Positions 1 to 5,334 of a DNA stretch of 5,334 nt are shown piece after piece. The notes below the pieces were generated by a model. The model ran no database searches. It was given only the letters and a program-made list of their open reading frames with translations, and was not told the DNA's origin. How positions within the stretch are numbered: position 1 is the stretch's first letter; every line of letters starts with the position of its first letter. The DNA comes from Thiomonas sp. (lineage in GTDB: Bacteria > Pseudomonadota > Gammaproteobacteria > Burkholderiales > Burkholderiaceae_C). The translations under genes were made by a program, and so were the position numbers. The DNA lies in the NCBI GenBank assembly GCA_028706735.1, contig JAQTVS010000228.1:1-5334 (forward strand). The letters run 5' to 3'.

Positions 1-1196
1 TAGATACCAGCGGGGGGCGGGACAGCGGCGGTTATGCCCGTTGGGAAGTGCAATTCAAGGGCAGTGGCCGCACGCCGTTTTCGCGCATGGGCGACGGCTG
101 GGCAGTGCTGCGTTCGTCCATCCGCGAATTTCTGTGCTCGGAAGCCATGGCCGCGCTGGGCATACCGACCACGCGGGCGCTGTGCCTGGTGGGCTCCAGC
201 CGCCCGGTGCGGCGCGAGCGCATCGAAACAGCGGCCATGGTCACCCGCTTATCGCCGAGCTTTGTGCGCTTCGGCCATTTCGAGCATTTCAGCTACAACG
301 GCCAGACCGAGCAGTTGCGCGCGCTGACCGACTGGGTGATCGCCCGGTATTGCCCGGACTGCGCCGGTGCCCCGCAGCCCGCGCTGGCGCTATTGCAATG
401 GGTAGTGGCCCGCACCGCCCGGCTGATGGCGCAATGGCAGTCGGTCGGCTTCATACACGGGGTGATGAATACTGACAATATGTCCATCCTGGGCTGGACC
501 ATCGACTACGGCCCCTTCGCCTTTCTCGACGCCTACGACCCGCGGCACACCCCCAACACCACCGACCGCGGCGGACGCTATGCCTACGGTCGCCAACCGG
601 CGGTGGCGCACTGGAATCTGCTGGCGCTGGGCCAAGCCCTGTTGCCGCTGATCGACGAGCCGGAATCGGCGCTGGCCGCGGTGGATCAATTTCGTCCCCA
701 GTATGTGCAGGCCATGCAGCAACAGCTCGCCGCCAAGCTCGGGCTGACCGCGCCGCAACCGGACGACGGTGATCTATTTCAGGATCTACTGGACACCATG
801 GAGGGCGAGCGCAGCGACTGGACCTTGAGCTTTCGCCATCTCGCACTGCTTGCTGCCGATGCGCGTGCGCCCATCCCCCCCGCGCTCGCTGCGCAATTCG
901 GGCGCGAGCCGCAACGGTTTGCCGAATGGGTGACCCGCTACCGCGCGCGCCTGCGGGCCGAAAACAGCAACGACGCGGCGCGTGCCGCGGCCATGGGCGC
1001 CGTCAATCCGCACGTCGTTCTGCGCCATCACTTGGCGCAGGCCGCCATCGCCCAAGCCGAGGCGGGCGACTTCACCGAAGTGCGGCGATTGCTGCACGCG
1101 CTGCAGCGGCCTTTCGATGCGCAGGCCGCACCCGCACATTACGCTGAAGCGCCACCGGAACACGCGCCTCCCGCCTGTCTGTCCTGCTCATCTTGA
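1..1196 (+). CDS. selO: Protein adenylyltransferase SelO (YdiU family), 5' partial
   Basis: Pseudokinase-fold enzyme that transfers AMP from ATP to Ser/Thr/Tyr of target proteins; in E. coli it is linked to redox homeostasis. The frame is open from the window edge (first full codon at 3), so the start and roughly the first 90-100 residues are missing; the GTG at 48 is internal. Seen: [16 protein letters not shown] with Lys at 57-59 and the IRE Glu at 126-128, spaced 23 residues like the ion pair of P. syringae SelO (K113/E136, from memory); HGVMNTDN with the presumed catalytic Asp at 474-476; DYGP with the metal-binding Asp at 504-506, ten residues later as in the family; and the family C-terminus SCSS, its Cys (1185-1187) matching the eukaryotic selenocysteine. 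Here it is an ordinary TGC codon within CLSC. Oddity: the residue matching E. coli Cys272 is Pro (552-554), while a CPDC motif lies at 351-362. Translationally linked to msrB downstream. Confidence 0.96.
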   Translation, partial: DTSGGRDSGGYARWEVQFKGSGRTPFSRMGDGWAVLRSSIREFLCSEAMAALGIPTTRALCLVGSSRPVRRERIETAAMVTRLSPSFVRFGHFEHFSYNGQTEQLRALTDWVIARYCPDCAGAPQPALALLQWVVARTARLMAQWQSVGFIHGVMNTDNMSILGWTIDYGPFAFLDAYDPRHTPNTTDRGGRYAYGRQPAVAHWNLLALGQALLPLIDEPESALAAVDQFRPQYVQAMQQQLAAKLGLTAPQPDDGDLFQDLLDTMEGERSDWTLSFRHLALLAADARAPIPPALAAQFGREPQRFAEWVTRYRARLRAENSNDAARAAAMGAVNPHVVLRHHLAQAAIAQAEAGDFTEVRRLLHALQRPFDAQAAPAHYAEAPPEHAPPACLSCSS

Positions 1197-1201
1197 AGGA
1201 G
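1196..1201 (+). promoter_or_regulatory. msrB ribosome binding site overlapping the selO stop
   Basis: AAGGAG lies five bases before the msrB ATG and shares its first A with the selO TGA stop (1194-1196). Ribosomes finishing selO would therefore sit on the msrB initiation site, which points to translational coupling and fixes the msrB start at 1207. Confidence 0.85.
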
Positions 1202-1206
1202 ACCTC

Positions 1207-1620
1207 ATGACCAAACCCGCCACCGAAGACGCGAATGACGCCGTCTGGCGCAGCAAACTGACTGACGAACAGTACCGCGTCACCCGCTGCAGCGCCACCG
1301 AACCGCCGTTCACCGGCCTCTACTGGGATCATCACGGCGATGGCATCTATCGCTGCGTGTGCTGCGGCACGCCGCTGTTCGACTCGCGCACCAAGTTCGA
1401 GTCGGGCAGCGGCTGGCCCAGCTTCTGGCAGCCCACGGCGCAAGCCGTCATCCGAGAAGTGCGCGATACCGCCTACGGCATGGTGCGCACCGAGGTGCAA
1501 TGCGGTCAATGCGGCGCCCACCTCGGCCATGTCTTCCCGGACGGCCCCAATCCCACCGGCCTGCGCTACTGCATCAACTCCGCCGCGCTGGACTTTGCCG
1601 ATCGCTCGTCTACCGACTGA
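1207..1620 (+). CDS. msrB: Peptide-methionine (R)-S-oxide reductase MsrB
   Basis: Reduces the R form of methionine sulfoxide in proteins back to methionine, probably in the cytoplasm since no signal peptide is present. The protein is 137 residues, the usual size for a stand-alone MsrB. Seen: TEPPFTG (31-37), the structural zinc cysteines C50/C53 (CVCC) and C99/C102 (CGQC), GWPSF (69-73), [10 protein letters not shown] (105-114), and RYCINS with the catalytic C122. The position that holds the resolving cysteine in E. coli-type enzymes (SGCGWPSF) is Ser68 here. C28, just before the TEPPF motif, is the only other cysteine and could serve as an alternative resolving residue (inference). The start is supported by AAGGAG five bases upstream. 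It is the second gene of a selO-msrB unit, a sensible pairing of redox-related proteins. No convincing U-tract terminator directly follows the stop. Confidence 0.97.
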   Translation: MTKPATEDANDAVWRSKLTDEQYRVTRCSATEPPFTGLYWDHHGDGIYRCVCCGTPLFDSRTKFESGSGWPSFWQPTAQAVIREVRDTAYGMVRTEVQCGQCGAHLGHVFPDGPNPTGLRYCINSAALDFADRSSTD

Positions 1621-1640
1621 GCGCCCCCAGGGCCGTGCAC

Positions 1641-1735
1641 TCCCCACCCCATCCCTCCCCACGAGCGGGGAGGGAGTGATCTCACCTCCCCCACGGCGTG
1701 GGGGAGGTCGGGAGGGGGATGGCCCAGCCCGCCCC
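1641..1735. repeat. Composite palindromic intergenic repeat (REP/MITE-like)
   Basis: This stretch consists of runs of C and G arranged as successive inverted repeats. A perfect 9-bp stem (TCCCTCCCC at 1652-1660, GGGGAGGGA at 1667-1675, loop ACGAGC) is followed by a perfect 11-bp stem (1684-1694 with 1698-1708, loop GGC). Between them GGGAGTGA and TCACCTCCC form a near-palindrome centred on 1679-1680. The outer flanks CCCCATCCC (1647-1655) and GGGGGATGG (1714-1722) are also near inverted copies. The nested symmetry and position between genes resemble dispersed REP/BIME or small MITE elements of GC-rich proteobacteria. Copy number cannot be judged from one window. Neither stem is followed by a T-tract, so these are not classical intrinsic terminators, though they could stabilise the selO-msrB mRNA 3' end. 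Confidence 0.7.
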
Positions 1736-1776
1736 CCGTGGGGGTCAAGAAAACTTGGGGCGGCCCGGCGTTTTCT
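1729..1776. repeat. Overlapping inverted repeats at the right flank of the repeat element
   Basis: Three mutually exclusive pairings overlap here. CCCCC/GGGGG (1732-1736 with 1740-1744) forms a short hairpin with loop CGT. CCGCCCC (1729-1735) can instead pair with GGGGCGG (1757-1763). AGAAAAC (1748-1754) pairs perfectly with GTTTTCT (1770-1776), enclosing GGG/CCC (1758-1760 with 1764-1766). They look like a continuation or right boundary of the palindromic element to the left. A function as an RNA switch is possible but is not shown by the sequence. Confidence 0.45.
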
Positions 1777-1837
1777 CAGGACGCGTTGCAGCAACCGGGA
1801 ACTCTTGTCGACAGAACCGACTCCATTTCCGACGAGC

Positions 1838-1858
1838 GCCGCAGCGATGCGGCTTTTT
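1838..1858 (+). terminator. Intrinsic terminator-like hairpin (possible attenuator)
   Basis: A perfect 6-bp stem, GCCGCA (1838-1843) with TGCGGC (1848-1853), has a four-base GCGA loop (a GNRA tetraloop) and is followed directly by TTTTT (1854-1858). This is a compact Rho-independent terminator for + strand transcription. It could end the selO-msrB transcript or a short leader RNA. It stops only four bases before the Shine-Dalgarno of the small gene at 1875, leaving no room for a promoter in between, so that gene must be read through it or this is an attenuator or leader element. Confidence 0.6.
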
Positions 1859-1862
1859 GAAC

Positions 1863-1868
1863 AAGGAG
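1863..1868 (+). promoter_or_regulatory. Strong ribosome binding site of the small membrane-protein gene
   Basis: AAGGAG sits six bases before the ATG at 1875, as good as the msrB site. It is the main evidence that the short reading frame is truly translated, and it favours the ATG at 1875 over the out-of-frame ATG at 1870. Confidence 0.7.
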
Positions 1869-1874
1869 AATGCG

Positions 1875-1994
1875 ATGTCTCTGGCAGAACTGGTGCTCTA
1901 TCTGCTCGTGGTTGGCGTGATCGGCCTGGGGGTTGGACTCGCAGCGCAATTCTGGCGCGAAGCCCGCTCCACCCCGCCGTCGGCGCGCAAGTGA
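1875..1994 (+). CDS. Small single-pass membrane protein, 39 aa, function unknown
   Basis: I do not recognise a family. The 39-residue product begins MSLAELVLYLLVV. It has one strongly hydrophobic segment (about residues 6-24), a glycine pattern with G14, G17, G19 and G21 (a GxxxG helix-packing motif at 17-21), and then a short polar tail carrying R28, R31, R38 and K39. The positive tail predicts the C-terminus in the cytoplasm with a single helix in the inner membrane. The start is supported by AAGGAG at a six-base spacing. The frame is open upstream to 1698, but that part runs through the palindromic repeat and terminator hairpin and has no good start. The terminator-like hairpin just upstream suggests regulated or low expression. 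It ends 32 bases before the end of the convergent hemH. Small proteins of this shape often bind a larger membrane complex; that is only a possibility here. Confidence 0.7.
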   Translation: MSLAELVLYLLVVGVIGLGVGLAAQFWREARSTPPSARK

Positions 1995-2011
1995 ATCGGG
2001 CGGAATCAAGC

Positions 2012-2056
2012 AAAAAACAGACAAAATCAGGCGAGATTGCTGGCGCCCATCGCCTG
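2012..2056 (-). terminator. Probable intrinsic terminator of hemH, overlapping its stop codon
   Basis: Reading the - strand, CAGGCGA (2056-2050) pairs perfectly with TCGCCTG (2034-2028) across a 15-base loop, followed by ATTTTGTCTGTTTTTT (2027-2012). The downstream arm includes part of the hemH TGA stop (2029-2027), so the hairpin lies mostly inside the last codons. The T-rich tail is interrupted but fairly long. It would end the - strand transcript before it enters the convergent small gene. Confidence 0.5.
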
Positions 2057-3124
2057 CGCCAGGCTGCGCGTTTGAGCGAGCGCCGCCTGATTGGGCAAGG
2101 CCTGGGTATTCCAGCCCTGCAGATGCGTTTCGAGCAGGCCGCTCAATGCCTGCGCCCAATGCGTATCGGCATTCAGACAATCGATGTAGCGGAAGGTTTT
2201 TCCTCCGCTGGATAGAAAAGCCTGCTTGCCCTCCATGGCAATTTCTTCGAGGGTTTCCAGACAGTCCACGCTGAACCCGGGACACACCACATCCACCCGG
2301 CCGACACCCTCTTGCGCCAGCTTGCGCAAGGTGGGTTCGGTGTAAGGCTGCAGCCATTCCTGCTTGCCAAAACGCGACTGAAATGTCACCTGATAGCCCG
2401 AGGCGGGAAGTTGCAGCCGCTCTGCAAGCAGGCGACCCGTTTGATGACATTCACAGTGATACGGATCACCGAGTTTGAGGGTGCGCGCGGGCATGCCGTG
2501 AAAACTCATCACCAGTTTGTCCGGCCTGCCATGTTGCTGCCAGTCGGCTTCGATCTTGTGCGCCAGGGCGTCGATATAGGCCGGAACGTCGTGAAAGTGA
2601 TTGAGCACACGCAGTTCAGGAACGCGGCGGCTGCGGCGTGTCCACGCGGTCACCGCATCCAGGGTCGAGGCTGTGGTGGCGGCGCAGTATTGCGGGTAAA
2701 GCGGCGCGAGCAGGATGCGGGTGACGTTCTGCCGCGCAAGGTCGTCCAGCACGCTGTTGACCGACGGATTGCCGTAGCGCATGGCGTAGCGCAGTTGCAG
2801 GTGGTGGCCCCGCGAGGCCAATTCTGCGGCGACCGCCTGTGTCAGGTCCGCGGTGCCGGTCTGCAAAGGGGAGCCGCGCTCGGTCCACACCGTGGCATAT
2901 TTCGCGGCGGACTTGGACGAGCGGATCGGCAGGATGATGCCGTTGAGTATCAGCCACCAGATGGGTTTGGGAATCTCCACCACCCGGGGGTCGCTCAGAA
3001 ACTCACCGAGATAGCGCCGCAGCGCAGGCGCGGTCGGGGCGTCCGGTGTTCCCAGATTGACAAGGAGGATGGCGGTGTTCGCGGGGGCTCCGTGTTGATA
3101 GCCGGTCGGGTCGGAAAGGGACAT
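2027..3124 (-). CDS. hemH: Ferrochelatase HemH
   Basis: Inserts ferrous iron into protoporphyrin IX, the last step of protoheme synthesis, at the cytoplasm/inner-membrane face. The protein is 365 residues, usual for proteobacterial enzymes. Seen: LVNLGTP (21-27), YLGEFLSDPRVVEIP (38-52), WTERGSPL (80-87), RYGNPS (116-121), APLYPQY (140-146), MSFHGMP with the conserved metal-site His209, GDPYHCEC (219-226), QSRFG (249-253), and CPGFSVDCLETLEEI (281-295), whose Glu290 matches the conserved catalytic glutamate. No extended C-terminal cysteine cluster is present, so an iron-sulfur cluster of the animal type is not expected. The ATG at 3124 is the only reasonable start, as no other start codon precedes LVNLGTP, but the preceding bases contain no clear Shine-Dalgarno. 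The gene starts 22 bases after the stop of the upstream FHA-cyclase gene on the same strand, so co-transcription is likely and translational coupling is possible. Whether cAMP signalling bears on heme synthesis is unknown. Confidence 0.97.
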   Translation of the reverse strand: MSLSDPTGYQHGAPANTAILLVNLGTPDAPTAPALRRYLGEFLSDPRVVEIPKPIWWLILNGIILPIRSSKSAAKYATVWTERGSPLQTGTADLTQAVAAELASRGHHLQLRYAMRYGNPSVNSVLDDLARQNVTRILLAPLYPQYCAATTASTLDAVTAWTRRSRRVPELRVLNHFHDVPAYIDALAHKIEADWQQHGRPDKLVMSFHGMPARTLKLGDPYHCECHQTGRLLAERLQLPASGYQVTFQSRFGKQEWLQPYTEPTLRKLAQEGVGRVDVVCPGFSVDCLETLEEIAMEGKQAFLSSGGKTFRYIDCLNADTHWAQALSGLLETHLQGWNTQALPNQAALAQTRSLAQAMGASNLA

Positions 3125-3146
3125 GGAGACAGTGAGTGAATACAGG

Positions 3147-4067
3147 CTAATGCGGATGAATCTGAAACATCACTGCGGGAGCGGTCGGGTCTGACGGCTT
3201 GGCGCCGAGGGTGATTTCACCTTGCCCATGCAATACGCATTCATTGCGACGCAAGGCCAGTGTGGTGTCGTTTCCGGTGTAGCGCACCCAGGTGCCGTTG
3301 CTGCTGAGGTCGGTCAGCATGAAGTAGCTGCCGCGCCAGTCGATGCGCGCGTGCTGGCGTGATACACGCAGATCGTTCACCATAAAGTCGGCTCCAGTCG
3401 TGCGTCCGATGACGATGGGCATCTGATCTGCGGAATAGTCCACCGCAAAGTCCAGCCACGACAGATTGAGCAACTGGCTGCTGTAATCAATACGCGAGGG
3501 CACTTGCGGCATGGTCTGGCCCATATCGACCTGCGCCTCCCAATCCACTTGATGCACCGGCACCGGAACGTCATAGCCGCGCAGAAAGATGGCGCCCAGG
3601 CTGCGCAGGCGCGCGAGCAACTCCAGCGGCAACGCTTCCATCACAGCATCACCGATCAGGATCTGTCCGGCGCCGGCGGAATCTGACAGACGTGAGGCGG
3701 CATTGACCGGGTCGCCGAAACAATCGCCCGGCGCCAGCACGACGAATCCACGCGCCATGCCGATTTTGAGCGGGAGTTTCTGCCGGGCGCCCGTGGCATC
3801 GACCGCGCCCGCATTGGAACAGGTGCGCTGGATGTCGATGCAGGCATTGAGCGCCGGCGTGTTGTGCTCAAAGGTCGCGAGGATGCCGTCGCCCAGGGTT
3901 TTCACCACCTCGCCGCCTGCCGCTTTGAGGCTGCGCGCCATGTTCGACACCACCTGAGTGACCAGCGCGGTGGCTTCGGTATTGCCGAGGGACTGAAAAA
4001 GTGCGGTGCTGCCTGCGACATCGGCAAAGACGATGGTGCGGATTGCAGTTTTTCGCGCTTGTGTCAT
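3147..4067 (-). CDS. Class III adenylate cyclase with C-terminal FHA domain
   Basis: A soluble 306-residue signalling protein. Residues about 8-175 form a class III nucleotide cyclase domain. The metal-binding aspartates are D16 (FADVAGST) and D60 (TLGDG). K56 and D119 are the residues that usually select adenine, and N122 and R126 (PVNAASR) are the transition-state residues. All six are present, so an active adenylate cyclase making cAMP is predicted. Residues about 215-290 form an FHA domain, which binds phosphothreonine peptides: G221-R222, S236-R237-x-H239 and S256-N257-G258-T259 are all conserved. No transmembrane segment, signal peptide or other sensor domain is seen, so regulation by a phosphorylated partner through the FHA domain is the natural inference. 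No kinase or phosphatase gene lies in the window. The ATG at 4067 leads straight into the first cyclase strand and fits well, although its Shine-Dalgarno is poor. It lies 56 bases after rpoD and 22 before hemH on the same strand. Confidence 0.93.
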   Translation of the reverse strand: MTQARKTAIRTIVFADVAGSTALFQSLGNTEATALVTQVVSNMARSLKAAGGEVVKTLGDGILATFEHNTPALNACIDIQRTCSNAGAVDATGARQKLPLKIGMARGFVVLAPGDCFGDPVNAASRLSDSAGAGQILIGDAVMEALPLELLARLRSLGAIFLRGYDVPVPVHQVDWEAQVDMGQTMPQVPSRIDYSSQLLNLSWLDFAVDYSADQMPIVIGRTTGADFMVNDLRVSRQHARIDWRGSYFMLTDLSSNGTWVRYTGNDTTLALRRNECVLHGQGEITLGAKPSDPTAPAVMFQIHPH

Positions 4068-4082
4068 GCTCGAAGTCTAGCG

Positions 4083-4123
4083 TGAGCGCCCGCTGGCTGT
4101 GTGTGGCCAACGGGACAACACGC

Positions 4124-4126
<3 letters not shown>
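4083..4126 (-). other. Long stem-loop in the rpoD-cyclase gap, including the rpoD stop
   Basis: On the - strand, CCCGTTGGC (4114-4106) pairs with GCCAGCGGG (4097-4089), nine pairs including one G-U, around an eight-base CA-repeat loop (4105-4098). Immediately outside it, TGAGCG (4126-4121), which begins with the rpoD stop codon, pairs perfectly with CGCTCA (4088-4083), leaving a six-base bulge (4120-4115). No T-tract follows, so it is not a standard intrinsic terminator. It may protect the rpoD mRNA 3' end, mark a processing site or set the read-through level into the cyclase gene (inference). Confidence 0.5.

Positions 4127-5334
<1,208 letters not shown>

Noticed and set aside
48..50. GTG as a possible selO start
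   Set aside because: Family sequence continues in frame upstream to the window edge and the missing N-terminal portion is expected outside, so this codon is an internal valine.
1176..1196. Selenocysteine in SelO
   Set aside because: The family's selenocysteine position is encoded by TGC; the only TGA is the true stop, followed at once by the msrB ribosome binding site, so no recoding is needed.
1652..1708. Intrinsic terminators for msrB
   Set aside because: The stems are strong but neither is followed by a run of Ts; their nested symmetry fits a palindromic repeat element better.
1777..1835. Sigma-70 promoter for the small gene
   Set aside because: TTGCAG (1786) and TTGTCG (1805) resemble -35 boxes but no acceptable -10 box lies at a proper distance, so I could not support a promoter.
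1072..2013. Long open frame on the - strand across the end of selO, msrB and the repeat
   Set aside because: It overlaps two well-identified genes on the other strand, its composition (Arg, Ala, Gly, Pro) is that of a GC-rich shadow frame, and it runs through the palindromic repeat.
1340..2215. 291-codon + strand frame through msrB, the repeat, the small gene and the hemH end
   Set aside because: It is an out-of-frame reading of msrB joined to repeat and intergenic sequence, with low-complexity Pro/Arg/Gly stretches and no sensible start.
2312..3139. 275-codon open frame on the + strand antisense to hemH
   Set aside because: It covers hemH almost exactly, shows no recognisable domain, and is explained by high GC content at third codon positions of hemH.

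Overview
This window looks like a piece of a GC-rich proteobacterial chromosome. The best guess is a betaproteobacterium: the sigma-70 at the right edge carries the regions 2 to 4 wording typical of that class, and the ferrochelatase and SelO fit. Genus cannot be called from the sequence alone. The genes form two convergent blocks meeting near position 2000.

Left block, + strand. The window opens inside selO (protein adenylyltransferase, 5' end off the window). It is followed at once by msrB (methionine-R-sulfoxide reductase), whose ribosome binding site overlaps the selO stop codon, so the two are almost surely one transcript. Both belong to redox and oxidative-damage physiology. After msrB comes a gene-poor stretch of about 250 bases. 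It holds a composite palindromic, REP/MITE-like repeat (about 1641-1776) and then a good intrinsic terminator-like hairpin (1838-1858). That hairpin lies directly in front of a strong Shine-Dalgarno sequence and a 39-codon gene for a small single-pass membrane protein of unknown function (1875-1994).

Right block, - strand, read right to left. It starts with rpoD (housekeeping sigma factor, N-terminal part off the window). Next is a gene for a soluble two-domain signalling protein: a class III adenylate cyclase catalytic domain, with all the expected catalytic residues, joined to a C-terminal FHA phosphothreonine-binding domain. Last is hemH (ferrochelatase), with a likely intrinsic terminator overlapping its stop codon. 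Gaps are 56 and 22 bases, with no clear terminator between genes, so cyclase and hemH are likely co-transcribed and read-through from rpoD is possible.

No tRNA, rRNA, CRISPR array, insertion sequence or phage gene is visible. No whole new system stands out. The points most worth a second look are: a SelO that lacks the partner cysteine of the E. coli disulfide but carries two CxxC motifs; the terminator placed against the start of the tiny membrane-protein gene; the FHA-cyclase between rpoD and hemH; the composite palindromic repeat; and an MsrB without the usual resolving cysteine.
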